Shown: positions 1 through 9,060, numbered from the stretch's first letter. The stretch: DNA of 64,000 nt from Legionella gresilensis (GCF_900639865.1 NZ_CAAAHX010000002.1:248001-312000), one strand, 5' to 3'. The notes: a model not told the origin generated them from the sequence alone. Numbers and translations are program-made.

Positions 1-56
1 ATCTAGGCATATTAATCACTTTTGTGGTATGAAAATGATTATATTGTAACATAAAT

Positions 57-80
57 GATCAATATGGTGCAATATTGATC
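57..80. repeat. Short AT-rich hairpin
   Basis: GATCAATAT (57-65) is followed after six bases by ATATTGATC (72-80), a perfect 9-bp inverted repeat. It lies in the AT-rich stretch 1-207, where I see no gene. It has no T-tract that would make it an obvious terminator. Function unknown. Confidence 0.4.
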
Positions 81-207
81 AAAATTAAATGTGACAAATC
101 TCAAGAATTTAGAGTGATATATCTAATACTGAAGTTTAATAAAATTTATAAAGGCTTTTTAAATTAAATGTAGAGATTATTAAATATTATTAGTTCATAT
201 TTAATAT

Positions 208-477
208 TTAACTTTGCCAAAATTTAAAAGAATTTTTACAAGAAAATATTTCAATAACCTTTTTTTCTCTCACAATAGTATAAGCAAAATTAACTTTCAT
301 CTCTTTTTTAAGTTCAGCTTGAATTATCTCTGGCGCAAATTCTGTGTGATAGTAATAGAATTCAAGCGCTTCTGGTAGAATAAATGACAATTCTGGATGA
401 GAGAGGTTATAAAGTATAAAGTTCGGGAGTTCAAAAAATGGATTACCTTTAAATTTATTTGTTAAAAAGGACTTAAA
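208..477 (-). pseudogene. Startless gene remnant, unrecognised
   Basis: The frame is open on the minus strand from just after a stop at 480-478 down to a stop at 208-210, about 89 codons. It has no ATG, GTG or TTG with a usable ribosome site near its beginning. The first weak start (TTG near 390) would give only 60 residues and would cut through a stretch that reads on smoothly upstream (PFFELPNFILYNLSHPELSF). This looks like the tail of a longer gene that has lost its 5' end. I do not recognise the family. It could also be a chance open frame in AT-rich DNA. Confidence 0.3.
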
Positions 478-490
478 TTAATCACTAAAT

Positions 491-906
491 TTATCTTAAC
501 CCTCTATGAATTTTAGATTTACCTTCATTCCATAAAACGGTTTGTGTTATTTTTTTAATTTTCCATTTTTTACATGGAAATTTAATTAAAACGAAATTGT
601 AAATAACATGAGAATTAAACTGTTTGCCATCTTTATCTTTTCTATAGATCAAGACATTTAGCCTACAGCAAGCCTCATTTTTTGGCAATTAATCTCTAAA
701 TTGAAAAACAGATGCTGGGTTGGAAGATGAGATAATGCTGCTTTCCTAGAATTAACATAGTCTTCTTTAGAATAAGTTTTAATCTCACCTCGTAAATCTT
801 GATAATTGCATTCAATATTGTCAGCTAAAGTTTCTTCCAACCTTTGCCAGTCCTTTAAATCGAAACTATTTGCAAATTTGAAAAGTAAATTGAATATGGC
901 GAGCAT
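491..906 (-). pseudogene. SnoaL/NTF2-like protein broken by a -1 frameshift at an A-run
   Basis: Two overlapping minus-strand frames together give one NTF2-like (SnoaL-type) domain. The upstream frame starts at 906 (MLAIFNLLFKFANSFDLKDW) and runs to FFNLEINCQK. The downstream frame continues with KNEACCRLNVLIYRKDKDGK and ends KITQTVLWNEGKSKIHRGLR at 491. Helix-rich N-terminus followed by a strand pattern ending in W-K-I-K-K is what this fold shows in small cyclase/isomerase-like proteins. The frames join at a run of six A (around 680-685); one extra A or a -1 slip restores a protein of roughly 138 residues. I call it a frameshifted gene. Slippage expression or a sequencing error are alternatives. 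Ligand and function are unknown. Confidence 0.6.
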
Positions 907-1050
907 TAATTTTCCTTATAAGTCTAGTAAAGCCTATTTATTAAATAGTTTTATGTAAATTAAAATGATTAAATTAATTATAAAGTAGAAAAATATAAGG
1001 AGTTAATTTATAAGATGGTTCTATCTTTTAAAGATAAGGTTTAATTTAAT

Positions 1051-1551
1051 ATGTTACTTAGTATTGAAACAGCGCGCACAATTTTACGTTTAATTAAAGC
1101 AGAGGATTTAGAGAAGCTCGCTGAATTAAATTTAGATCCAGAAGTGAGAAAATTTTTTCCTAACGGAATTCAAACGAAAGAACAAACTGCGAAGAGGATT
1201 AACGAATTTATATCTTATTATAAAAATTATCGCCTTCCTTGCTTTGTTATTTTAGATAAAAAATCTGGCGAGTTTTTAGGTCGCTGTGGCTTTGGCCCCA
1301 TAGCAACAGGAGAAATAGAAGTAGGCTATTTAATTGTGAGAAAATTTTGGAGTAAGGGTTATGCTTCTGAGGTGTTAAATGCGCTGCTTGATTGGAGTAA
1401 AGATAATATAAATGCTGATTACATTATTGCATTCGCTCCTCTAGAGCATAAAGCGTCACATAGGGTCATGGAAAAATGTAATATGAAATATTATAAAACA
1501 GGAATAGGGCATGGCGTAGCCTGTAAATTTTATAGAATTAAAAATGATTAG
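1051..1551 (+). CDS. GNAT-family N-acetyltransferase (RimJ/RimL type)
   Basis: A 166-residue protein of the acetyltransferase_3 (RimJ/RimL-like) GNAT group, which transfers acetyl from acetyl-CoA to an amine. It opens with the family's substrate-side pattern (ETARTILRLIKAEDLEKL). The acetyl-CoA pyrophosphate loop is visible at about residues 107-117 (RKFWSKGYASE). A conserved Asn near the end (MEKCNMKYYK) matches the family. ATG 1051 has only a weak AAGG upstream. It stands alone, with decayed DNA upstream and catB on the other strand downstream. Substrate cannot be told: ribosomal protein, small molecule and antibiotic are all possible in this group. Confidence 0.8.
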   Translation: MLLSIETARTILRLIKAEDLEKLAELNLDPEVRKFFPNGIQTKEQTAKRINEFISYYKNYRLPCFVILDKKSGEFLGRCGFGPIATGEIEVGYLIVRKFWSKGYASEVLNALLDWSKDNINADYIIAFAPLEHKASHRVMEKCNMKYYKTGIGHGVACKFYRIKND

Positions 1552-1617
1552 GACCTATAGCTTTAATTATTTATTCTGCTAAAGGCATTAAAGCTTCAAG
1601 TACTTAAATAAAGCCAC

Positions 1618-2259
1618 CTAAGATTTTTTAAATTGATGCTGCCAAAATTGGTATAGACCATTAATATCTGCTGAGCATAATAATTTCATTGCTTTTGCTA
1701 ATATATCTTCAGGCCAATCCCACCATTGTATATTTAATAATAATTTTATTTGGTCATCTGAAAACCGTTTGCGGATCGGCTTAGCAGGATTACCAGCAAC
1801 AATGGTGTAAGGCTCAACATTTTTAGTCACCAATGCACGTGCGCCAATAACCGCACCATGTCCAATCTTTATGCCTGGCATAATCATTGCCTCTGCACCA
1901 ATCCAAACGTCGTGCCCAATTTCAGTATCACCTGCGCTTTGAAAGCCATCTATTGCATCTTTGGTATAATCATCGCCAGTGTAATAAAAGGGAAAAGAAC
2001 TTACCCACTCCATCCTATGGCCTTGATTGCCGGCCATAACAAAAGAAACCCCAGTGCCTATTGAGCAGAAACTACCAATAATTAATTTATCGACATCCTC
2101 GCGATCAGGTAATAGATAACGCGCGCAATCATCAAAAGAATGACCATGATAATAACCGGAATAATAACTATGGCGACCAACTATAATATTAGGGTTGGTG
2201 ACCTGGTCTGATAAAGGTATGCCTTTAAACGGATTTTCAAAATAATTGTATCGATTCAT
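1618..2259 (-). CDS. catB: CatB-type (xenobiotic) chloramphenicol acetyltransferase
   Basis: A 213-residue hexapeptide-repeat (left-handed beta-helix) acetyltransferase closely resembling CatB enzymes, which acetylate the 3-hydroxyl of chloramphenicol using acetyl-CoA. The N-terminal signature is present ([18 protein letters not shown]), as are [19 protein letters not shown], the catalytic-His segment AGNQGHR at about residues 76-82, and hexapeptide repeats ending [15 protein letters not shown]. Length matches the family (about 210). It is a single gene with no integron or transposon around it, so it looks chromosomally resident rather than part of a mobile cassette. Related Vat-type streptogramin acetyltransferases share the fold, but the overall match favours CatB. 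Confidence 0.88.
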   Translation of the reverse strand: MNRYNYFENPFKGIPLSDQVTNPNIIVGRHSYYSGYYHGHSFDDCARYLLPDREDVDKLIIGSFCSIGTGVSFVMAGNQGHRMEWVSSFPFYYTGDDYTKDAIDGFQSAGDTEIGHDVWIGAEAMIMPGIKIGHGAVIGARALVTKNVEPYTIVAGNPAKPIRKRFSDDQIKLLLNIQWWDWPEDILAKAMKLLCSADINGLYQFWQHQFKKS

Positions 2260-2419
2260 AGGACTTACTATTAATTATTGCAAAACTCATTAAACATAAC
2301 TTTGATTAAGTTGGCAACAATAAGTTGAATCCTTAGATAAATAACCCCTCGTATTAATTTTATGTGCTTAGCGAGCTTGTATTTGGTAGTATTAAGCTAT
2401 TTATTCGTTATTTTTACTT

Positions 2420-3250
2420 ATGCAAAAAAGCTACCTATGGACTTCTTTACAAGCACGCTTGCAATTAATTCAAACTATTCCGGGCGCAAACTTTAACTGG
2501 TTTTTTTTGCCGGGGGGCCCAGGTATGGGATCTGAATCATTAGCTTCTCTTACGACATTATTAAAACTACCAGGTAGTATGTGGTACCTTGACTTACCTG
2601 GTGATGGCTCTAATTTAACCGCTAATGATACTAAGGCGTTTGCTAATTGGTCAGAGGCTTTAGTGGAAGCAGTAAGTGCTTTAGAAAATGTTATTTTAGT
2701 TGCTCATTCAACAGGTGGGATGTATGCATTAGCCACGCCTGAACTTGAAAATAAACTAACAGGTTTAGTATTAATGAGCTCTGCACCTGATTCATCTTGG
2801 CAGCAACATTTTATGAAGTATGTTCAGAGTAATCCTATAGCTCAAGCTGAAAAACTTAATGAAGCTTATGCAAAAAAACCTAATAATGACACTTTAAAGA
2901 AACTTACTATCCTCTCTGCTCCTTATCTTTTTACAGAAAAAGGATTACCTGAAGATTTATCTTTTCTAGAAAATTTACCTTATAATTTTAGAACGTGTGA
3001 ATGGTCGGCTCTTCATTTTGACTCAGTTTATAAAGCGAAATGGGTTCCTAAAAAATTGCCTACGTTAATATTTGCAGGCGAAAAAGATTATGTAACGCCC
3101 TTGCACTTATTCACCCAATCAAACGATTTTCAAAGAGAAAATATTACAATTAGAGCTATTGAACATGCGGCTCATTTTCCATGGATTGAGAATCCAGAAC
3201 AAGTAGTAGAGGTTTTTAATGATTATGCACAGCAGCTATTAAATAGGTGA
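2420..3250 (+). CDS. Alpha/beta-hydrolase (proline-iminopeptidase-like)
   Basis: A 276-residue cytoplasmic alpha/beta-hydrolase; no signal peptide. The oxyanion-hole motif PGGPG lies near residue 32 (FLPGGPGMGS). The nucleophile is the Ser in AHSTGG near residue 97, a GxSxG variant with Ala in the first position. The acid is likely the Asp in GEKDYVTP and the base the His in EHAAHFPW near the C-terminus. The triad is therefore complete. The proline-iminopeptidase style oxyanion motif suggests an amide or ester substrate, but the exact one cannot be told. It is transcribed divergently from catB, with a 160-bp gap between. Confidence 0.8.
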   Translation: MQKSYLWTSLQARLQLIQTIPGANFNWFFLPGGPGMGSESLASLTTLLKLPGSMWYLDLPGDGSNLTANDTKAFANWSEALVEAVSALENVILVAHSTGGMYALATPELENKLTGLVLMSSAPDSSWQQHFMKYVQSNPIAQAEKLNEAYAKKPNNDTLKKLTILSAPYLFTEKGLPEDLSFLENLPYNFRTCEWSALHFDSVYKAKWVPKKLPTLIFAGEKDYVTPLHLFTQSNDFQRENITIRAIEHAAHFPWIENPEQVVEVFNDYAQQLLNR

Positions 3251-3288
3251 GTTAATTATTCAAAATCAGTCTAGCACTAATAGGAATA

Positions 3289-3485
3289 CCTGGATACCGC
3301 GGACCAGTCGCGGTACGTAGGTCTAGGTGGGATATTGTGGATTATGACATACTGCCTACGTACCAAGGTTAGTTGGTTGTAGGCGTTAAATCAGGTTGTG
3401 GTATTAAGCCTAAGCCTAGGTTACGTCCTAGATCATGCACATATTCTCTTCGCCTACGTACCGCGACTGGTTCGCGGTATCCAGG
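3289..3485. repeat. 197-bp element bounded by 33-bp inverted repeats
   Basis: The left arm 3289-3321 begins CCTGGATACCGCGGACC and the right arm 3453-3485 ends GGTTCGCGGTATCCAGG. The two 33-bp arms are inverted copies with 32 of 33 positions identical. Each arm can fold on itself (ACCGCG ... CGCGGT). A third partial copy, GCCTACGTACC, lies at about 3354-3364. The element fills the gap between the convergent hydrolase and rdgC genes and is more GC-rich than its surroundings. It contains no reading frame and resembles a non-autonomous palindromic element (MITE or REP-like). Confidence 0.75.
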
Positions 3486-3531
3486 AGATCTTGATTACTC
3501 GTAGCAAGTATAAGTCCAGCAGAGAAGATAT

Positions 3532-4470
3532 TTAGCTAAGTTCTGCTGCAAGTTCATTTTCTTTAACTAAAGCTTCATTAGGTTTATTCTCTAATCCCTT
3601 CATGAGATCATCTACTAGATGTCGTAATTCTCCACAAAGTAACGTTAATTCGGCGTCTTGCTTTAAGTAATCTTCTTCAAGCTGATTAATATCATTAAAT
3701 TCATCAATCAGGTAATCTAAGCTTTTTAAACGCTTGAAAGTTAAGTCATGCGTTAAAGTAAACTGAATGCGTTCATTCCAGATTAAAGAGACTTCAGCTG
3801 CAGCTAAGCCTTGTCCTAATAAAGTAACTATTTCTTCTGCAGGTAGTTCATAACCTCTACAAGTAATTCGCTTTTTTTCGTCATCCATGGCAAATAATAA
3901 GCAATCAGAAGCAAGTTGAAAAGGTGCTGGTAAAGTAGAGGGATTAGTTATCCATTCAGCAAACCGAAGCGCTAAATTATCGGGATGGGATAGGGGCTCA
4001 AGTTGAACTTTGGGTAGTGTTTTGCGAAGAAGTGACGTGAGTTGAGATGCTTGATTTTCACTTGCCGTATTAATAATTAAGCGGTTAGTTTGCGTATCTA
4101 AAATAGCTAATAAACGTTTTTGAATACAAAATGATTTAGGCAGTAGTTCAAATTCCACTTCTTCAGTTAGTTGTGCTTTTTCTGAGCGTTTAATTTTTCG
4201 CCCATGCTGAGTCTCTAATTGTAAAATACGCTCTGCAACAACTTGGTTAATCACGCTGCGTGGCAAAATACGTTCTGTTTTACCTAAACAAAGGAGAAGA
4301 GCGCCGGCTACTTCACAAATAAGCTCATCGGCAGAAACAGGCAGCCAGCCATAAATAAAGCGGGCGTGCGGTGGGCAAGGTTTTAGTTTTTCTTCCGCTA
4401 ATAAAGGTGCAAAATCTAATTTTTCATCCGCAAGCTCATAATGATAAATAAGCGCATTGTTAAACCACAT
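3532..4470 (-). CDS. rdgC: RdgC, recombination-associated DNA-binding protein
   Basis: A 312-residue RdgC homologue (E. coli about 303). RdgC forms a ring-shaped dimer around duplex DNA and restrains RecA-dependent recombination. The start MWFNNALIYHYEL and the segments LKPCPPHARFIYGWLPVSAD, GRKIKRSEKAQLTEEVEFELLPKSF and the LIWNERIQFTLTHDLTFKRL block in the last third are characteristic. ATG 4470 is the family's usual start (Met-Trp-Phe). It is monocistronic, with repeat elements on both sides. Confidence 0.93.
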   Translation of the reverse strand: MWFNNALIYHYELADEKLDFAPLLAEEKLKPCPPHARFIYGWLPVSADELICEVAGALLLCLGKTERILPRSVINQVVAERILQLETQHGRKIKRSEKAQLTEEVEFELLPKSFCIQKRLLAILDTQTNRLIINTASENQASQLTSLLRKTLPKVQLEPLSHPDNLALRFAEWITNPSTLPAPFQLASDCLLFAMDDEKKRITCRGYELPAEEIVTLLGQGLAAAEVSLIWNERIQFTLTHDLTFKRLKSLDYLIDEFNDINQLEEDYLKQDAELTLLCGELRHLVDDLMKGLENKPNEALVKENELAAELS

Positions 4471-4546
4471 GTAATCTATCCTATTAACAAAAATGGCATG
4501 CTAGCATGATTAATTTTGATAAGCTATCGACTATGACTGTCTTTAA

Positions 4547-4713
4547 TAGACTTCCTCGGAAACTGCCATTGAGGGCCAATCTCATCTAAAAAAAGATCTT
4601 CAAAGCCTGTCCTCATGTAGATGGGGATGCTCATGTACTTCATGACACGGTACTTTTTCAGCACTTTTTTCGACTGACCTTGTCTCCACACTAACAGTTT
4701 CCGAAGAAGTCTA
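4547..4713. repeat. Dispersed repeat, copy A (167 bp, 19-bp terminal inverted repeats)
   Basis: The left end TAGACTTCCTCGGAAACTG (4547-4565) and right end CAGTTTCCGAAGAAGTCTA (4695-4713) are inverted with 18 of 19 positions matching. The interior shares blocks with the segment at 43178-43320: AAACTGCCATTG, CTTCAAA, GGTACTTTTTCAG and GACCTTGTCT appear in the same order in both. No reading frame. It sits between rdgC and the outer-membrane protein gene. Best read as a non-autonomous mobile repeat. Confidence 0.75.
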
Positions 4714-4739
4714 ATATGATTAATAAATAAGCATATTTA

Positions 4740-5693
4740 TTAAATATAAATATTTAAAGCAACGACTACGGATTTAAAATCAGTAGCATCTTTTCCGGTT
4801 ATTGAAAACCAATAACCCCCAATGATACCAACATTGGCATTAAAATTATATTCAATAGCTGGAGCAAGTGATATTTCTTCCATGTATTCATGTCCAATTT
4901 TCGGTGTCTTACCCTTATCTGTTAATCCTCGAAAACCACGAAAACGCGTTCGGTCTCGACTAGCATAATATCCTTCCATGACAGCCACCAAATTTTGTGT
5001 AAGATTTAATTCCCATGCTAAATCAAGGCTAATCATATTGCCTGGATTAATCTTGCCATTCGTATTAGCTGTTCCACCATAGGCTGTAAGACCTCTTATA
5101 TTTACATCAAGAGGAATAAGATAGCCAGCACTAAAGCGTGTACGCAGGTAGTTTACTTCAGTTAATTGTAACAAGTGCTGAAAATTTAAGTTAAATCCGG
5201 TTTGATAACTACCAAGTCCTGTTGCATCTACACCATTATTCAGTGGATTTAAATCTTTAAATTTTCCACTTGGGAAAATTTCTTGTAGAGTAACTCTTAA
5301 ATCAGGCCACCATTTAGCTTTACCTTGCTCAAGAGCTTGATAACCTAATATCGCGCTAACGTCACTGATATGTTGATAACTTCTACCTTGCTGTTCGTTA
5401 TAAGCATAAGGCAAGGTGTACTGGATATCCATTTTATCTGTCATACCATGCGTAATAACAGGATTTCCTACGATGCTTTCACTATGAGGAAGATGAGATA
5501 GGCGCCAGTGTCGATTATATACGCCCTCATTATCAGTAAAAAAAGCATATGGTTCGAGGTTAGTGTGTCCTCTAGGAATTGTATGTCCTGCTGGCGCAAG
5601 AAGAGGGCCTGTATACCATGGACCTGCAACTGCATCGCCACAAATTAAGCTAACTACTAAAAAGGGTAAGAATCTGGCTGCAAACCGGTGCAT
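4740..5693 (-). CDS. Predicted outer-membrane beta-barrel protein
   Basis: A 317-residue exported protein. An N-terminal signal peptide is clear (MHRFAARFLPFLVVSLICG, cleavage probably after DAVAG). After it come many alternating, aromatic-capped strands (for example SYQTGFNLNFQHLL, RTRFSAGYLIPL, NLVAVMEGYYASR). The protein ends in a strand with aromatic-rich termination (VVVALNIYI), as barrel proteins do for BAM recognition. It resembles the broad 'transporter / phenol meta-pathway' barrel group, but I cannot name a substrate. ATG 5693 is preceded by an AAGGAT-type ribosome site. Monocistronic. Confidence 0.7.
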   Translation of the reverse strand: MHRFAARFLPFLVVSLICGDAVAGPWYTGPLLAPAGHTIPRGHTNLEPYAFFTDNEGVYNRHWRLSHLPHSESIVGNPVITHGMTDKMDIQYTLPYAYNEQQGRSYQHISDVSAILGYQALEQGKAKWWPDLRVTLQEIFPSGKFKDLNPLNNGVDATGLGSYQTGFNLNFQHLLQLTEVNYLRTRFSAGYLIPLDVNIRGLTAYGGTANTNGKINPGNMISLDLAWELNLTQNLVAVMEGYYASRDRTRFRGFRGLTDKGKTPKIGHEYMEEISLAPAIEYNFNANVGIIGGYWFSITGKDATDFKSVVVALNIYI

Positions 5694-5839
5694 AATTATC
5701 CTTATTAAACTAATTACTAAACTAGTATGTTTTAATCCATTGTTCTTTAGAAAGATGAGAATTGAGTAATCGCTATATATATTTCAATTTTCAAAACTAT
5801 AGTGTAGATTAGCCGACTTTTGATATTTGTGAAATACCC

Positions 5840-7018
5840 ATGAGACCTGTCGTTTATCTTAATCCTGAAAAACAACATACTATGCGCCGCGGCCATCCTT
5901 GGATTTTTCCCAAGGCAATTTGTAAAACGCAAGGTAAACTTAAAACAGGTGAGTTAGTTGATGTCGCTGATTTAAACACTAAGGAACGATTAAGTTTAGG
6001 TGTTTATAATGAACATTCTTTATATCGTGTCCGGATATTAGCCCAAAGTTGGGAAGTGTCTCCTGACTTTACATTGATTAAATTGTTAGAACAGCGATTT
6101 AAACAAGCTTTAGCAGTAAGAAGAGCACTTAATTTACCTAATGAATTAACTAATGCGTTTCGTCTTTTTAATAGCGAAGCAGATGGTTTATCTGGTTTAA
6201 CAATTGATCATTTTAATCACGTTTGTGTTGTTTCAAGCTCTGCTTATTGGGTCGAATTGCATAAAAATGATATTACTGCTGCTCTTAGAGGTATTGTAAG
6301 TTGTGAAAGAGTAATTTGGCTTTCCCAACAAAAACCCTTAAAGCAAGATGGTTGGGAAATTAGTGAAGAAACATCTAGGGAAGAGCTTTCTATGGATGTT
6401 TTAGAAGCAGGCATAATCTATCAAGTGAATTTTGCTAATGCGCAAAAAACAGGTCTTTTTCTCGATCAACGTGAGAACCATGAGCGTATTGCTAATCTTG
6501 CACGTGATAAAAGCGTTCTAGATTTATATACTTATACCGGTGGTTTTGCACTCCATGCAGCGCGTGCTGGGGCAAAAAATGTTTTAGCCATTGATAGCTC
6601 AGCGCCGGCTATTTTGCAAGCAAAACAAAATGCTATAAAAAACAACCTTACCAATGTTGAGTTCATTGAAGGTGATGCGCGTGATTATTTAAGTCAAGCC
6701 CAAAATTATGATTTAGTTATTCTTGATCCTCCTAAATTAGTCCCTTCTAAACAGCATCTGCAACGGGCAAAAAATTATTACCGTTTTCTGCACAGAGAAT
6801 TATTTAACGTGATGCAATCAGGATCTTTATTAATGACCTGTAATTGTTCTTCAGCACTCTCAACTGCAGAATTTGTTAATCTTATTCAAATGCAAGCGTT
6901 AGCCGTTCAAAAACAGGTGCGTATTTTAGGCACATTTGGGCCAGCCAGTTGTCATCCAACACTCCCTTCTTTTCCCGAGGGGAATTATTTAACGGCTGTC
7001 TTGGTAGCTATTGTCTAG
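5840..7018 (+). CDS. rlmI: RlmI-type 23S rRNA (cytosine-C5) methyltransferase
   Basis: A 392-residue class I SAM-dependent methyltransferase with an N-terminal PUA domain, matching RlmI (about 396 residues), which makes m5C1962 in 23S rRNA. The PUA part opens with VVYLNPEKQHTMRRGHPWIF. The SAM-binding motif is at about residues 230-240 (VLDLYTYTGGFALHAA), motif IV is LDPPKLVPS, and the late Cys-containing motif is MTCNCSSALS, which would hold the catalytic Cys. FLDQRENHERI is a further family segment. ATG 5840 lies directly before the PUA domain. Exact target base is inferred from family membership. Confidence 0.85.
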   Translation: MRPVVYLNPEKQHTMRRGHPWIFPKAICKTQGKLKTGELVDVADLNTKERLSLGVYNEHSLYRVRILAQSWEVSPDFTLIKLLEQRFKQALAVRRALNLPNELTNAFRLFNSEADGLSGLTIDHFNHVCVVSSSAYWVELHKNDITAALRGIVSCERVIWLSQQKPLKQDGWEISEETSREELSMDVLEAGIIYQVNFANAQKTGLFLDQRENHERIANLARDKSVLDLYTYTGGFALHAARAGAKNVLAIDSSAPAILQAKQNAIKNNLTNVEFIEGDARDYLSQAQNYDLVILDPPKLVPSKQHLQRAKNYYRFLHRELFNVMQSGSLLMTCNCSSALSTAEFVNLIQMQALAVQKQVRILGTFGPASCHPTLPSFPEGNYLTAVLVAIV

Positions 7019-7358
7019 CCTTGGATTTTTCAGGCATACAAAACCTTAATATTAGTTAAACACTTTTTCAATCTTGTTTAAAACAAAAATAAATTATACT
7101 TAATTAAACCTTAGGTTTCGTCTCTACGTTTAAATTATCGTTTTTATTTAATTTTTTTAAAATTATAGTTCATTTTAATTTTTTATCTAGAAAAAAACAT
7201 TTATTTATCAACGGTGAGCCCGGAAATTAACCTCGGCTGTTATTAAATATATTTTTTGTAAAACTGTTGATCAAAAAATGCTGCATCTGTATAATGCAAA
7301 GTCATAAGGGTTATCTATTTGCTAGAATGACTAAAAGTTAAATTGAGGTGTAACTAAA
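7019..7358. other. Intergenic stretch upstream of the C80-like gene
   Basis: 340 bp of AT-rich DNA between the rRNA methyltransferase and the C80-like gene. I see no gene and no strong terminator. The one feature I can support is the sigma-70-type promoter at 7267-7295. Confidence 0.5.
7267..7295 (+). promoter_or_regulatory. Sigma-70-type promoter for the C80-like gene
   Basis: TTGATC (7267-7272), a 17-bp spacer, then a perfect TATAAT (7290-7295). This places a transcription start near 7302, about 57 bases before the ATG at 7359. Good match and correct spacing; expression is inferred. Confidence 0.6.
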
Positions 7359-9020
7359 ATGGAAACTAAAGTTGAAAAGAAAGACATGAAATTCATAGCA
7401 TTTGCAAATGCTGGGAATGACACTACAAATGCCTTACAAGAAAAATTAGGTATTACACATAAATATACTATTGGCCATAAGCACCCTCAAGAAAAATATA
7501 TACCTTTACAGATAGTTGAAAGCAATAGAATTAGTATAGAGGATGATAATACGAGTTTCGTTATTTTAGGACATACTAGTGACAATCCTAGTGAAACACA
7601 TGGAAACACAACGTTAGGTGGATATGACGCTGAAGGATTTGCTAGTAGAATGGATGAAATGATAGCGGAGACAGACAGATCAAAAGTTAAACATTTTTAT
7701 CTTGTTGCTTGTGAAGTTGGTATGTCACGAGACGGGAATACTCCTGCTTTAGCCCAAAAAATTGCATTTGCATTAGAAAATAAAGGTTTCCGTGAAGCAA
7801 AAGTTCATGCAATTACAAATAATAGTGATAACCCTGGTGAATCAATGGTTGTTACAATTACATCTAAAGCTGGAACTAGTAAATTAGAAGGCCATCAAAA
7901 TGGACATGTAACAGCCACCTCATTTCACGAGAAAAATGAGAAAATAAGGCTTGCTGATACTGGTAATATTATAGAAGAGCTACAAAGGCCACAACATACT
8001 TTTGATCCGATAAATGGTCAGGTATCTAAGAAGATCGAGAAGCAAGAAAAATTCATTGAATTACTTCAATGGGAAGTTAAGCAGTATAATGATACAAAGC
8101 ATATAGACGCTTTTACTAACCTATTAAAGATCATAAAAAATACACCAAGCAAAGATTGGAATGCGGAAGTTATTACTCAATTAGCTAAGTATCGTAATAA
8201 GACTAAAGGATCATGGACGAGATCTGCAGATTCTTCAACTTTTTATACACGAGTTGTCAGTTTATATGTTGATGTGACTAAACTTGAAGTTAAACAGGTG
8301 CAACAACAGATCGCAGAGCGAGCTAAACAAATAAAGTCTAAGAAAGGACAAACTACTAGTGCTCAAGTTGTTGCGACGAAAACTCACCATGGAGAGAAAC
8401 AGTCAAAGTCCTTTTCATTTATGAAAAAGAAAAAGGAAGAGAGTAAGAAAGAAGAAAAGCATGACCATAAAAACTCTAAAAAAGACGATGAGGATACCAG
8501 TAAAAACAAAAAAGTTGGGGGACACACGGTATCAACAATAGGAGAGATGGCTTCATCTAAAACTTCTCAAGTACGCCATAGACATAATGCGGTTAAAGAA
8601 GGCGAGGGCACGGGACGAGTTGAAGAGAAGATGCCGCTATTAGGAAATCAAGGAAATAGAGGATCATCTGAGGATTCTGAAAAACAAAGGTCAAGCTCTG
8701 CTTCTACAGATAGATTAGTGGCTAATTCAAAGGTTAAAGAGCTCCAAGAAAAATTAAATAATATTGCCAAAACATATGATGATAAAAGAAATACTCATTT
8801 TGGTAAATCCATAGGTTTCTTTCCGAAACGTTCTAAGCGACATGAGCAAATTGAGACATTAAAAAAGTTAGCTCTTGAAAATGATTATGATAAAATTACA
8901 CAAGGTATACAAGAAGTAATTGAAGCTATTAAAGGTGAATTCCTCATGGCGAAAAGTTCACTCAAAGAAGTTTTAGAAGAAATTCTAAACCCGCAAGCGG
9001 CCACGCTTAGTAAGCCTTAA
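7359..9020 (+). CDS. Candidate effector with an N-terminal C80-like (MARTX-type) cysteine protease domain
   Basis: A 553-residue protein with no signal peptide or membrane segment. Residues about 10-175 resemble the autoprocessing cysteine protease domain of MARTX toxins (peptidase family C80, caspase-like fold). His72 sits in VILGHTSD, followed by SETHGNTTLGGYDAEGFA, which mirrors the family's GHG...SET...LSGYSADELA. Cys118 sits in FYLVACEVG, mirroring ISIVGC. The His-Cys spacing of 46 residues is close to the family's. Next come a helical middle, a lysine-rich tract (about 354-386, for example MKKKKEESKKEEKHDHKN), a disordered Ser/Arg stretch, and a C-terminal helical unit ending KEVLEEILNPQAATLSKP. 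That tail has an acidic block and a Leu four from the end, as many Dot/Icm substrates do. Protease activity, InsP6 dependence and secretion are inferred. Confidence 0.6.
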   Translation: METKVEKKDMKFIAFANAGNDTTNALQEKLGITHKYTIGHKHPQEKYIPLQIVESNRISIEDDNTSFVILGHTSDNPSETHGNTTLGGYDAEGFASRMDEMIAETDRSKVKHFYLVACEVGMSRDGNTPALAQKIAFALENKGFREAKVHAITNNSDNPGESMVVTITSKAGTSKLEGHQNGHVTATSFHEKNEKIRLADTGNIIEELQRPQHTFDPINGQVSKKIEKQEKFIELLQWEVKQYNDTKHIDAFTNLLKIIKNTPSKDWNAEVITQLAKYRNKTKGSWTRSADSSTFYTRVVSLYVDVTKLEVKQVQQQIAERAKQIKSKKGQTTSAQVVATKTHHGEKQSKSFSFMKKKKEESKKEEKHDHKNSKKDDEDTSKNKKVGGHTVSTIGEMASSKTSQVRHRHNAVKEGEGTGRVEEKMPLLGNQGNRGSSEDSEKQRSSSASTDRLVANSKVKELQEKLNNIAKTYDDKRNTHFGKSIGFFPKRSKRHEQIETLKKLALENDYDKITQGIQEVIEAIKGEFLMAKSSLKEVLEEILNPQAATLSKP

Positions 9021-9060
9021 TCATCATTTTAGGTCTAACTTTCGGATACTTTAATATTAA

